Shown here: piece by piece, positions 28,501-36,359 of the stretch | Layout: each line of letters starts with the position of its first letter | Numbering within the stretch: the stretch's first letter is position 1 | Assembly: GCA_938039675.1 (NCBI GenBank) | Contig: CALHUI010000002.1 | Span: forward strand, 113,395-177,394 | Origin: an uncultured Cytophagales bacterium | Lineage (GTDB): Bacteria > Bacteroidota > Bacteroidia > Cytophagales > Thermoflexibacteraceae | Length of the DNA: 64,000 nucleotides | Reading direction: 5' to 3' | Program-made: the position numbers and the translations under genes | The notes under the pieces: generated by a model | What the model was told of the DNA's origin: nothing | The model's database searches: none | What the model saw: the letters and a program-made list of their open reading frames with translations, nothing else

Positions 28501-28599
28501 TTGGAAGACCTCATTCCGCCGCAGCGTTACGCCCGAGTGGTAGCCCTGTTCAATCAGCGCAAGGCAGAACTGGCAAAGCAGCGCGAAGTGAATTGGTAA
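25543..28599 (+). CDS. Large polytopic membrane protein with C-terminal TPR repeats
   Basis: A 1018-residue protein with no family name I recognise. Residues 1-420 contain about eleven hydrophobic segments with few long loops. Residues 430-1018 are soluble and helical, with TPR-like repeats (MERAKGDLVMSEQNYKFALA; QEFYVELAGLYNKRKEPQKA). The protein thus looks like a membrane base carrying a long TPR scaffold, which could organise an assembly on one side of the inner membrane. ATG 25543 was chosen because the longer frame overlaps the ABC-F coding end. It is probably co-transcribed with the ABC-F gene. Confidence 0.75.
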   Translation: MQQLWFWNEWPRTAPKRLFAAFVILFLAAILGGTYLWLQGSETAIRWYTEPELQPKRTVVEDFNQLSFGFTVDADSYLISERYRATDIVLDIVYARIYAALVIAGIVLLLTVATFLKRIPFAVICTIVVLQLATSGFEEMAIAGMVFSNIPLIISLVLFLLPAYYFQEIAKQISLPVRLGVFAALAMIAVVLIGWQAESSRPLMQWTGYSYAIPLVLTALLIWFTGHELLGALFVFVSNLGASSSGNPIRHFAIIGGIYLLNIGYDYLLDAGMTSYKIFMVSPFVWFFINLLLGFWNFWRKEPALAGIASVVPCGYFGFLGLSFVALGFMSYAFATDNTSLLKALEDLIRYAQFGVGLIFYIYILANFTAPMRQSLPVHKVMYQGRVIAYGFVNLAALVVAGVMAANSDFFIFEQSKAGYFIYQGDMERAKGDLVMSEQNYKFALALDPYSHRGNYSVGSLARMQGDEATALFFFSRATFRNPNPADYVNIAELMTNNNRFLDGLFQLREGLQRFPQDGRLMNNMGLLYTKTDIVDSAFYYLKNAKEYLAHPEIAESNFYAMAIRYDFAGSPDTLRQMLKPRRNIGTALNELALLNLLRQPTAEPLDEKFLPDSAMNTYQLCYLYNYALNRIGNADTSIINVLDKYARVPANESFVPYLQLAKALKLRRTGQYGRAYDILQKLQYESPPNNPYYANVLGILALQVEEYSEAARWFETSYRRGNAEAFLNRAICLTEIPNRRAEALESWQMLAESSNATYQAIARDILHVIHPDSVRKINLSVLDDEGKMRFIHYNHAQLSDEAFNKIFQTLQSPVAQVQAAVERIRHYIAEGNIEKAANIRNAMTGIGVPDVLVQTLRDADLRLLYAQQRYKEMSPVLKGYEPPLPLSGYKPFYEGMYAIGNNDLKQAEAKLKEAIARLPQKQEFYVELAGLYNKRKEPQKAYDVLVDVLRTRDDYQDYPPAIYELYALQCLEMGLESFADEAIRKLEDLIPPQRYARVVALFNQRKAELAKQREVNW

Positions 28600-28642
28600 T
28601 CCCCATAGCAAAGGAACTGCGACACCTCCTTTGCTATGGGGA
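28600..28642. terminator. 16-bp perfect stem-loop between convergent genes
   Basis: TCCCCATAGCAAAGGA (28600-28615) pairs perfectly with 28627-28642 around an 11-base loop. It lies directly between the TPR membrane gene and thrA, which converge. No T-run follows on either strand, so it may work as a two-way RNA 3'-end structure rather than a classic intrinsic terminator. Confidence 0.6.
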
Positions 28643-28676
28643 ATGTTGTATGCGTTCGGGATGATTACAGACAGTT

Positions 28677-31124
28677 TTACGACAAATAATTCGCAATGCG
28701 AATTAGGTCGGCAAATACACCGGCAGCGGTTACTTCTGCACCTGCTCCCGAACCTTTTACCACCATCGGGCGCTCAGGATAGCGAGTAGTTGTAAAGGCA
28801 ATGATGTTATCCGAACCCGACAGCGAAGCAAATGGATGCTCCTGACCTACGGAATCCAACGAAATAGTGGCTTTGCCGCCCTCAAAACGGGCTATGCAGC
28901 GCAATTTTTCGCCTTTTTCGGCAGCTTGGCGACGCATTTGCTCAAAGTGGTCGTCGTAGGTAGCCAGCACGCGCAGGAACTCATCAACCGTTGGAGCGTC
29001 TAAGCAGGGCTGCGGCAAGAAGCCGTTGATGGTAATGTCTTCAAATTCCATAACATAACCACACTCACGTGCCAAAATCAGGATTTTGCGGCCTACATCT
29101 TTGCAACTCAAATCTTCGCGAGGGTCGGGTTCGGTGTAGCCTTTTTGCTTGGCATCTTTTACTACCTCGCTAAAAGGCACCGAGCCGTCAAAGGTATTGA
29201 AAATATACGATAGTGTACCGGACAGCACCGCCTCAATGCGGATGATTTTATCGCCACTGTTAATCAAATCGCGCAGGGTACTAATAACAGGCAGCCCCGC
29301 ACCTACATTGGTTTCGTAGAGCATAATGACACCGTGCTGCTTGGCAAGGCGGCGGTTGCGGATGTACTGCTCGTAGCTGCTTGAGGAGGCTATCTTATTG
29401 GGCGTAACAATGGAAATACTTGCCCGCAAAATCTCGTCGTAGGTATTGGCAACAGCAACACTGGCAGAGTTATCTACAAAAACCGAATTAGTCAAGTTAA
29501 TTTCGTTCATCTGTTTGACAAATGAGCGAATGTCGGATGCTATGGTGCTGTTTTCTAATTCTTCGCGCCAGTTTTCAATGGAGATACCGTTTTCTTTCAG
29601 CAACATTTTGCGGCTGTTGGCAAGCCCGATGATGCGGAAATCTATGTTGTACTCGTTTTTCAGGTAATCGCGTTGTTCCTGCATCTGTTTTAACAGAGTG
29701 CTGCCAATCAGTCCTGTGCCTGCCATGAAAATATTGAGCACTTTCGTGTCCGATTCAAAGAAGGCCTGATGCAATGCCCGCAGTGCTTTTACTTCATCTG
29801 CTTTTCCGATAACAGCGGAAATATTCAACTCGGAAGAACCTTGTGCAATGGCAACCACATTAATACCGTTGCGTCCCAAGGCTTGGAACATACGCCCGGC
29901 AACCCCGCTGGAGCGGCGCATGTCTTTACCCACGATGGCAATAATGGAAAGGTCTGTTTCCACAATTACCTCGTCTAACAACAAATTACGGATTTCAAAA
30001 GCAAATTCTTTTTCAATCAATTGTTTGGCAGTATCTGCCTCTTCGGGTTTTACGGCCAAACAAATGGAGTGTTCTGAAGAAGCCTGCGTAATCAGGATGA
30101 CGCTGATGTTGCCTGCCGCAAGTGCACCAAACAGACGGGCAGAAATACCCGCTACACCTACCATACCGCTGCCTTGTATGCGCAACAGTGCGATGCGACT
30201 GATGGAGGTAATGCCCTTAATCGGGCGACCTGTGTAGGCAGCTTCTTTGCCGATGAAAGAACCTTCAAAACTTGTATGAAATGTATTGCGAATGACGATA
30301 GGTACATTGACCTTCATGGCGGGCACCATCGTCGGCGGATAAATCACCTTTGCGCCAAAGTGCGACATTTCCATCGCCTCCTCATAGGTAAGTGCAGGAA
30401 TAGAAAGGGCTTGCGGTACTTTGCGCGGGTCGCAGGTCATTACGCCGTCCACGTCTGTCCATATTTCGGCTACGGAAGCCTGCAAAGCTGCCGCGAAGAT
30501 AGAGCAGGTATAGTCCGAGCCGCCGCGACCCAGTGTAACAGTATCGCCATTGGGTGCGCCGCCGATGAACCCAGTGGCAATAATCAGCCCGGGAGTAGCG
30601 GCTACATATTCGCGAATCAGCGGGTTGGTGGCTTCAAAATCAACGGCAGCATTGCCATAGCGCCCGTCGGTTTTGATTACCTTGGTCGTATCCAAATAAC
30701 TTGCCTGCAAACCTTGCTCCCGTGCTGCTTCGCTAATGATGGTGCAAGAGAGCCGCTCACCGAAGCTCATCACATAGTCTAATGCACGAACGCTCATTTC
30801 ATTGAGCAGGAAGATACCATTGAGCAGTTCGTCCAATTCGTTCAGCATTGCTTTTACTTTGGCAAGCGTCGCACTTTGCTGACGCACGTCTATCAGCTCT
30901 TTAACGCAGTCTAAGTGGCGTTTTTCAATATTGGCAAAAAGGGTTTTGTAGTTTGTATCGTTATTGGCAGCAGCTTTTGCCGTTGCAATCAGTTCGTCGG
31001 TGATGCCTCCCAGCGCCGAGCATACCACCACCTTTGCTTCCGGGTCATTTTTAATGATGTTTACCACATTGCGGATGCGTTCGGCATTTTGCACCGATGA
31101 ACCTCCGAATTTGAGTACTTTCAT
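28677..31124 (-). CDS. thrA: Bifunctional aspartokinase / homoserine dehydrogenase I
   Basis: An 815-residue fusion catalysing the first and third steps from aspartate to threonine, methionine and lysine. The aspartokinase half begins KVLKFGGSSVQNAERI, with VTLGRGGSDYT and IYPPTMVPA. Two ACT-type regulatory segments follow (about 310-455, for example GSGMVGVAGISARLFGAL and GKDMRRSSGVAGRMF). The dehydrogenase half starts at the NAD(P) motif MAGTGLIGSTL (near 465) and includes TNVGAGLPVI and GYTEPDPREDLSCKDVGRK. thrB and thrC do not follow. The 5' leader carries a threonine-rich peptide gene with alternative hairpins, so transcription is probably controlled by threonine supply. Confidence 0.97.
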   Translation of the reverse strand: MKVLKFGGSSVQNAERIRNVVNIIKNDPEAKVVVCSALGGITDELIATAKAAANNDTNYKTLFANIEKRHLDCVKELIDVRQQSATLAKVKAMLNELDELLNGIFLLNEMSVRALDYVMSFGERLSCTIISEAAREQGLQASYLDTTKVIKTDGRYGNAAVDFEATNPLIREYVAATPGLIIATGFIGGAPNGDTVTLGRGGSDYTCSIFAAALQASVAEIWTDVDGVMTCDPRKVPQALSIPALTYEEAMEMSHFGAKVIYPPTMVPAMKVNVPIVIRNTFHTSFEGSFIGKEAAYTGRPIKGITSISRIALLRIQGSGMVGVAGISARLFGALAAGNISVILITQASSEHSICLAVKPEEADTAKQLIEKEFAFEIRNLLLDEVIVETDLSIIAIVGKDMRRSSGVAGRMFQALGRNGINVVAIAQGSSELNISAVIGKADEVKALRALHQAFFESDTKVLNIFMAGTGLIGSTLLKQMQEQRDYLKNEYNIDFRIIGLANSRKMLLKENGISIENWREELENSTIASDIRSFVKQMNEINLTNSVFVDNSASVAVANTYDEILRASISIVTPNKIASSSSYEQYIRNRRLAKQHGVIMLYETNVGAGLPVISTLRDLINSGDKIIRIEAVLSGTLSYIFNTFDGSVPFSEVVKDAKQKGYTEPDPREDLSCKDVGRKILILARECGYVMEFEDITINGFLPQPCLDAPTVDEFLRVLATYDDHFEQMRRQAAEKGEKLRCIARFEGGKATISLDSVGQEHPFASLSGSDNIIAFTTTRYPERPMVVKGSGAGAEVTAAGVFADLIRIANYLS

Positions 31125-31241
31125 AATAGGTCTGAATGTGAAATTTGGGTTGAAAATAATGTTTAACGAGGCTTAACTGCCTTTTGGCAGCCGCCCGAAA
31201 AAACGGAACACGTGTGATGATGAATATAGTATGTGTATAGT

Positions 31242-31273
31242 CATGCCCCTTAGGGCATGGTTGTTGTCATGCC
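31242..31273 (-). promoter_or_regulatory. Alternative hairpins of the thrA leader (attenuator-like)
   Basis: Three segments on the minus strand share one sequence: A, GGCATG (31273-31268), B, CATGCCC (31259-31253), and C, GGGCATG (31248-31242). A can pair with B (6 bp, loop ACAACAAC) or B with C (7 bp, loop TAAG), but not both. Segments A and B lie inside the leader peptide gene, C just after its stop. This is the layout of ribosome-controlled attenuation. A clear terminator with a T-run is not visible. Downstream there is a T6 run (forward 31197-31202) and then a CTGCC-AAAA-GGCAG hairpin. Confidence 0.55.
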
Positions 31274-31315
31274 GCATGTAGTTGTGTTGTACAGAGAAAC
31301 AACGGTTACGAACAT
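31250..31315 (-). CDS. thrL: Threonine leader peptide
   Basis: A 21-codon open frame on the minus strand starts with ATG at 31315 and stops with TAA at 31252-31250, 125 bases before thrA. It encodes seven threonines of 21 residues, as Thr4, a run at 11-13 (NTTTCG) and a run at 17-19 (MTTTMP). Threonine-rich leaders before thr genes are the hallmark of attenuation, as in enterobacterial thrL. A promoter -7 match lies 26 bases upstream and alternative hairpins overlap its end. The name follows function; the sequence need not be homologous to the enteric thrL. Confidence 0.75.
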   Translation of the reverse strand: MFVTVVSLYNTTTCGMTTTMP

Positions 31316-31341
31316 ACTATACAGGTGTGGATAAGGCGATG

Positions 31342-31349
31342 CAAAGCTA
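31342..31349 (-). promoter_or_regulatory. thrLp: Promoter -7 element (TAGCTTTG) of thrL-thrA
   Basis: An exact TAnnTTTG match on the minus strand lies 26 bases before the leader ATG. A T-rich stretch ending TTTTTTG lies 14 bases further upstream, which is a rather short spacing for a -33 element. Confidence 0.5.
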
Positions 31350-31472
31350 TTAATAAAATTTTGCAAAAAAGAAAAAACAGGGAGGGATTTATCGCAGTTT
31401 TAGTTGTTGCCATATTGGCGCAGATGCGGCAATTTTGCATCGGCTATTTCGTACACTAAAACCCTCATTATC

Positions 31473-32294
31473 ATGGGACAAATCCAATGGGAAACCATTA
31501 AGGAGTACAAAGAAATCCTGTTTAACTATCACAATGGGATTGGAAAAATCAGCATCAATCGTCCGCAGGTGCACAATGCTTTTACTCCCCTGACGGTTCA
31601 GGAAATGATTGATGCAATGACTCACTGTCGCTACGACGACCGCATCGGTGTAGTAATCCTGACCGGCGAAGGCGGCAGAGCCTTTTGCAGCGGCGGCGAC
31701 CAAAGCGTGCGCGGACATGGCGGCTACGTAGGTAACGACGGTGTTCCTCGACTCAACGTGTTGGATTTGCAAAAACTCATCCGCAGCATTCCTAAACCTG
31801 TTATTGCGATGGTGGCAGGGTGGGCAATCGGCGGGGGGCATGTGCTCCACGTGGTTTGCGACCTGACCATCGCTGCCGAAAACGCCCGTTTTGGACAAAC
31901 CGGCCCCAAAGTAGGCAGCTTTGACGGTGGCTTTGGTGCCAGCTACCTTGCCCGCATCGTAGGACAGAAAAAAGCCCGCGAAATCTGGTATCTGTGCGAC
32001 CAATACGACGCACAGGAAGCCCTCCAAATGGGATTGGTTAACAAAGTGGTGCCTTTGGAAAAATTGGAAGAAGAAACTGTTGCGTGGTGCAACAAAATTT
32101 TGGAAAAATCGCCCATTGCCTTGCGGATGCTCAAATCGGCCTTCAATGCCGAATTGGACGGGCAAGCAGGTATTCAGGAACTGGCAGGCAATGCTACGCT
32201 GCTCTACTACCTGAGCGACGAAGCTAAAGAAGGCAAAAATGCTTTCATGGAAAAGCGCAAGCCCGATTTCAGCAAATTTCCGAAGTTCCCGTAA
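31473..32294 (+). CDS. menB: 1,4-dihydroxy-2-naphthoyl-CoA synthase
   Basis: Closes the second ring in menaquinone biosynthesis (o-succinylbenzoyl-CoA to DHNA-CoA). The 273-residue crotonase-fold protein starts [17 protein letters not shown], which is the family N-terminus, so ATG 31473 was chosen over the longer frame. Key blocks are [53 protein letters not shown], and [20 protein letters not shown], followed by the C-terminal [13 protein letters not shown] tail typical of MenB. Other men genes are not adjacent. Confidence 0.96.
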   Translation: MGQIQWETIKEYKEILFNYHNGIGKISINRPQVHNAFTPLTVQEMIDAMTHCRYDDRIGVVILTGEGGRAFCSGGDQSVRGHGGYVGNDGVPRLNVLDLQKLIRSIPKPVIAMVAGWAIGGGHVLHVVCDLTIAAENARFGQTGPKVGSFDGGFGASYLARIVGQKKAREIWYLCDQYDAQEALQMGLVNKVVPLEKLEEETVAWCNKILEKSPIALRMLKSAFNAELDGQAGIQELAGNATLLYYLSDEAKEGKNAFMEKRKPDFSKFPKFP

Positions 32295-32387
32295 GGATTT
32301 TTTTGATGAACTGATAAACAAATCCGATGGGACTTAGACACCCCCGTCGGATTTTGCGGATAGACTCTGAAAATCTACACATATCCT

Positions 32388-32395
32388 TACTTTTG
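32388..32395 (+). promoter_or_regulatory. Promoter -7 element (TACTTTTG) of a small membrane protein gene
   Basis: An exact TAnnTTTG match lies 48 bases before the chosen ATG at 32444 and inside the longer reading frame. It therefore supports the downstream start. Confidence 0.45.
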
Positions 32396-32443
32396 TGCCC
32401 TTTGCGGCAAAAACGTTGTGTTCATTGCGGTAAAAACAAATCT

Positions 32444-32917
32444 ATGGTCGAGTATCCTTTCAGCTGTGTTCCGCACGACCGCCTTACATGGGTTTCTGTC
32501 TATGACAAAGAGACGGTGTGTAAAAAAATTGCAGCGTCTATTTACCGCAAAAATGAAATCCGTATGAGTAGGCACAAGTTTAACGGTCAGATGATTAACG
32601 ACGGCGAGTTTCGCCTTTCGCAATGGGTCAGCCATCCCAACTTATTTTTGCCGATATTGCACTGCCGCATCGAGCCAACCTCATCGGGCTGTTTGGTTTT
32701 TGTGGAGTGCAGCCTGTTTTTCAGCACACAAGTACTGATGTTGGCAGGATTGCTGTTTTTGTTTTCGGCTGCCTTGTTTTTTTTGTTTGTACAACGCGAT
32801 TGGCTCTATGCCGCTACCATGTTGATTGTCGTCAGTTTGTTCTACCTCACAGTACTGGGCAATTACCACCTCCAAAAGCAAATCAGTCTGAATCTGTTGC
32901 AGCGGGTGATTGCGTGA
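32444..32917 (+). CDS. Small membrane protein, function unknown
   Basis: A 157-residue protein with a soluble N-terminal region of about 90 residues and two adjacent helices near residues 93-115 and 120-140 (VLMLAGLLFLFSAALFFLFV; YAATMLIVVSLFYLTVLG). The pattern FNGQMINDGEFRLSQW followed by FLPILHCRIEP resembles small uncharacterised Bacteroidota membrane proteins with a PH-like soluble part, but no name is safe. ATG 32444 was preferred because the promoter match lies upstream of it and the longer N-terminus is basic and Cys-rich without character. Confidence 0.6.
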   Translation: MVEYPFSCVPHDRLTWVSVYDKETVCKKIAASIYRKNEIRMSRHKFNGQMINDGEFRLSQWVSHPNLFLPILHCRIEPTSSGCLVFVECSLFFSTQVLMLAGLLFLFSAALFFLFVQRDWLYAATMLIVVSLFYLTVLGNYHLQKQISLNLLQRVIA

Positions 32918-33014
32918 GTGATGAACTATTGAGTATCCTACCGACATTTACTCATTGGGTTTGCATATGGCACTGTTTCAAACTAATTTAACAGCCTCAA
33001 ACAAACATGATTTC

Positions 33015-36000
33015 ATGAAAGTTTTATGCTATGTGATAGCGCTTGCAGTGCTTGTGCTGGTCGGCTGTAAGCAGGAACAAACTACCAATCAACCTAAAGA
33101 TGTGCTTTTTACGACACTTTCGCTTGCCGAAACGGGAATTAATTTCACCAATACCGTTTCTCCCGAAAAAGATTTCAACATATTTAACTACCGCAATTTT
33201 TACAACGGCGGCGGGGTTGCCATTGGCGACATCAACAATGACGGGCTGCCCGATGTCTTCCTTACCGCCAATCAGGGCGACTGTAAACTGTTTTTAAACA
33301 AAGGTAATTTTCAATTTGAAGACATTACCGAAAAGGCAGGAGTTGCCGGTAAGCATGGTTGGAGGACGGGCGTAACCTTCGCCGACGTAAACGCCGACGG
33401 CTGGATGGATATTTACGTGTGCAACAGCGGCAACAAAAAAGGCGACGACAAAGCCAACGAACTATACATCAACAACGGCGACCTGACCTTTACCGAAAAA
33501 GCCGCCGAGTACGGCTTAGACGACCGTGGCTACGGCACACATGCCGCCTTTTTTGACTACGACCGCGACGGCGATTTAGACCTCTACCTGCTCAATAACA
33601 GCTTTACACCTATTGGGCGTTTGGGCTATGCCAACCTGCGCGAACAACGCGACCCGCTCGGCGGCGATAAACTCTTCCGCAACGACAACGGCAAGTTTAC
33701 CGACGTAAGCGAACAGGCAGGCATTTACGGCAGCCTCATCGGTTTTGGGCTGGGCATCACCATCGGCGATGTGAACAACGACAACTGGCCCGACATCTAC
33801 ATTTCCAACGATTTTTACGAGCGCGACTACCTCTACGTCAATCAACGCAACGGTACATTTGCCGAGCTTTCCAAAGACTACTTTCAGCATGAAAGCCTCT
33901 CTTCCATGGGCGCAGACATTGCCGACCTGAACAACGACGGTTGGCAAGATATTTTCGTAACCGATATGCTGCCTTGGGACGACTACCGACTGAAAACTAC
34001 CACCACTTTTGAAGGCTATGACCTCTTCAACCTCAAACTCAGTCGCGATTTTTACTACCAATACAACCAAAATTCGCTGCAACTCAACAACGGCAATGGT
34101 ACTTTCAGCGAAGTTTCGCGGTTGGCGCAAGTCCACGCCACCGATTGGAGCTGGGGCGCACTCATTTTTGACATGGACAACGACGGGCAAAAAGATATTT
34201 TCGTCGCCAACGGTATCCATAAAAACCTCACCGACCAAGACTTTGTCAATTTTCTGGCAAGCGAAGAAAATTTGCGCCGTGTGCAAACGGGCAATTTCAA
34301 CATTCAGGAGTATTTAGACCTGATGGAAACCAAGCCCGTGAGCAATTATGCCTTCCACAACATGGGCAATATGAACTTTGTTAACAAAGCCCGTGAGTGG
34401 GGCTTGGCAGAGCCGGGCTTTTCCAACGGCGCAGCTTACGGCGACTTAGACAACGACGGCGATTTAGACTTGATAGTGAACAACGTGAACATGCCCGTCA
34501 GCGTTTATCGCAACAATACGAGCGAAAATTTGGGAAATAACTTCTTGAAAATCAAGCTCAAAGGAACTGCCGCTAATCCGAACGGTATTGGTGCAAAAGT
34601 AGCGGTGCACCACGGCGGAACGGTGCAATGGCTGCAACAAATGCCCAATCGTGGCTTTCAGTCATCGGTAGATTGGACGCTGGTTTTTGGTTTGGGCAAA
34701 GCCCCGCAAGTTGATTCGGTTGTGGTCATCTGGACGGACGACAAGATGCAGACGCTGGGTAAAACAAACGTTAATCAAACCTTAGAGCTTAACTATGCCG
34801 ATGCCAACCTGACTTGGCAGCCCGAAAGACCAACCTCAAAAAGCTACTTTGCCGATGTAACCGCCGAAACGGGGCTGAATTTCGTCCACAAGGAAAGCGA
34901 GTTTGCAGATTTCAAACGCGATGCGCTGCTCAAACAAAAATATTCTACGCAAGGTCCTGCATTGGCAACGGGCGATGTAAACGGCGACGGGCTGCAAGAT
35001 ATTTTCTTCGGCGGAGCCGCGGGGCAGGCTTCGCAACTTTGGTTGCAGCAGGCAGGCGGCAAGTTCGCGCTCAAAACCGTGCCGGCTTTTGAAGCCGACA
35101 AAGCCACCGAAGCCGTAGATGCGATTTTCTTTGATGCCGACGGCGACGGTGATTTAGATTTATTCGTCGTTACGGGCAGCAACGAGTTCAATCCGGAAGA
35201 CGACCTTTTGCAAGACTTGCTCTACCTCAACGACGGCAAGGGCAATTTCACCAAAGACGAACGACTGCCCAAACTCTACGACAGCGGGGCAGCCGTTGCC
35301 GCCGCCGATTTTGACAAAGACGGCGACACGGATTTGTTCGTAGCTAATCGTTTGATTCCAAGCAAATACGGACTAAACCCGACGCATACTTTGCTCATTA
35401 ATGATGGCACGGGCAATTTTAAAAACTTCACCAAACGCTACCTGCCCGACATGGAAAAAATCGGGATGCTAACCGACGTGGCATGGGCAGACACCGACGG
35501 CGACGGCTACGAAGACTTGATTCTATTCGGCGAATGGAGCGCGCCCGTGCTGTACAAAAACCAAAAAGGGCGCAATTTCATAGCCGATGAAGCCTTTGCC
35601 AAAGCGGCGGCAAGCGGCTTTTGGCATACCGTTGTGCCGATGGACGTTGATAACGACGGCGATATTGACTTGGTGGCAGGTAATTTGGGGCTCAATTCGC
35701 GTCTAAGGATAGATGCCGTGCACCCTGCAGAGTTGCACATCAACGACTTTGACCGCAACGGCGAAATTGAGCAAATCATTTCCTGCCCTGCCGAAGACGG
35801 CAAAAACTACCCTATGTTGCTCAAAGACGACCTGCAAAGCCAAGTACCGATGATTAAGAAGAAGTACCTCAAATTCACCGATTATGCCGCCAAGCCTATC
35901 AATCAGATTTTTGATGCGGCACAGATGGAAGGCGCAATCGTAAAGACCGCTACCGAACAACGCACGGGCATTTTTATCAACAACGGGGCGGCGGGTTGGG

Positions 36001-36350
36001 AGTTTCGTCCGCTGGCGTGGCAGGCGCAGGTATCGCCCGTGCAAGCCATTCTGCCGATGGATTTCAACGGCGACGGCAACACGGATTTGCTGCTGGCAGG
36101 CAATTTTTTTGACGTACTGCCCGAAATCGTTCGCTACGATGCCCTCTACGGGCTGATGCTGGCAGGCGACGGCAAAGGCAACTTCACGCCCGTTTCATCG
36201 CTGCAAAGCGGCATGATGATGAAAGGTCAGGTGCGGCATATGCGGGCAACAGTCCCTAAAAATGGTAATCCGCTGATTATTGCGGTGAAAAACAATGAGC
36301 CGGTACAGGTTTGGAAAGTAGGACAGCCTGCGCAGCAACAGGTGCAATAG
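33015..36350 (+). CDS. VCBS/FG-GAP repeat lipoprotein with ASPIC/UnbV domain
   Basis: A 1111-residue surface or periplasmic lipoprotein; ATG 33015 gives a signal peptide with lipobox LVGC. It carries FG-GAP/VCBS repeats, each with a DxDxDG-type calcium loop. I count seven before residue 500 (DINNDGLPD, DVNADGWMD, DYDRDGDLD, DVNNDNWPD, DLNNDGWQD, DMDNDGQKD, DLDNDGDLD). A central ASPIC/UnbV domain follows (about 510-605; NGIGAKVAVHHGG, VVVIWTDD). Seven more lie after it (DVNGDGLQD to DFNGDGNTD, one reading DFDRNGEIE). This suggests two seven-bladed propellers. The family (CRTAC1-like) often accompanies SusC/SusD genes, but none is here. Ligand unknown. Confidence 0.9.
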   Translation: MKVLCYVIALAVLVLVGCKQEQTTNQPKDVLFTTLSLAETGINFTNTVSPEKDFNIFNYRNFYNGGGVAIGDINNDGLPDVFLTANQGDCKLFLNKGNFQFEDITEKAGVAGKHGWRTGVTFADVNADGWMDIYVCNSGNKKGDDKANELYINNGDLTFTEKAAEYGLDDRGYGTHAAFFDYDRDGDLDLYLLNNSFTPIGRLGYANLREQRDPLGGDKLFRNDNGKFTDVSEQAGIYGSLIGFGLGITIGDVNNDNWPDIYISNDFYERDYLYVNQRNGTFAELSKDYFQHESLSSMGADIADLNNDGWQDIFVTDMLPWDDYRLKTTTTFEGYDLFNLKLSRDFYYQYNQNSLQLNNGNGTFSEVSRLAQVHATDWSWGALIFDMDNDGQKDIFVANGIHKNLTDQDFVNFLASEENLRRVQTGNFNIQEYLDLMETKPVSNYAFHNMGNMNFVNKAREWGLAEPGFSNGAAYGDLDNDGDLDLIVNNVNMPVSVYRNNTSENLGNNFLKIKLKGTAANPNGIGAKVAVHHGGTVQWLQQMPNRGFQSSVDWTLVFGLGKAPQVDSVVVIWTDDKMQTLGKTNVNQTLELNYADANLTWQPERPTSKSYFADVTAETGLNFVHKESEFADFKRDALLKQKYSTQGPALATGDVNGDGLQDIFFGGAAGQASQLWLQQAGGKFALKTVPAFEADKATEAVDAIFFDADGDGDLDLFVVTGSNEFNPEDDLLQDLLYLNDGKGNFTKDERLPKLYDSGAAVAAADFDKDGDTDLFVANRLIPSKYGLNPTHTLLINDGTGNFKNFTKRYLPDMEKIGMLTDVAWADTDGDGYEDLILFGEWSAPVLYKNQKGRNFIADEAFAKAAASGFWHTVVPMDVDNDGDIDLVAGNLGLNSRLRIDAVHPAELHINDFDRNGEIEQIISCPAEDGKNYPMLLKDDLQSQVPMIKKKYLKFTDYAAKPINQIFDAAQMEGAIVKTATEQRTGIFINNGAAGWEFRPLAWQAQVSPVQAILPMDFNGDGNTDLLLAGNFFDVLPEIVRYDALYGLMLAGDGKGNFTPVSSLQSGMMMKGQVRHMRATVPKNGNPLIIAVKNNEPVQVWKVGQPAQQQVQ

Positions 36351-36359
36351 ATAAATGTA

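Noticed and set aside
31389..32321. A 310-codon minus-strand open frame opposite menB
   Set aside because: It is the antisense shadow of menB, whose motifs are unmistakable; the antisense product has no domain character.
33576..34286. A 236-codon minus-strand frame inside the VCBS gene
   Set aside because: The Val-rich product mirrors the Asp/Asn-rich repeats of the real gene on the other strand.
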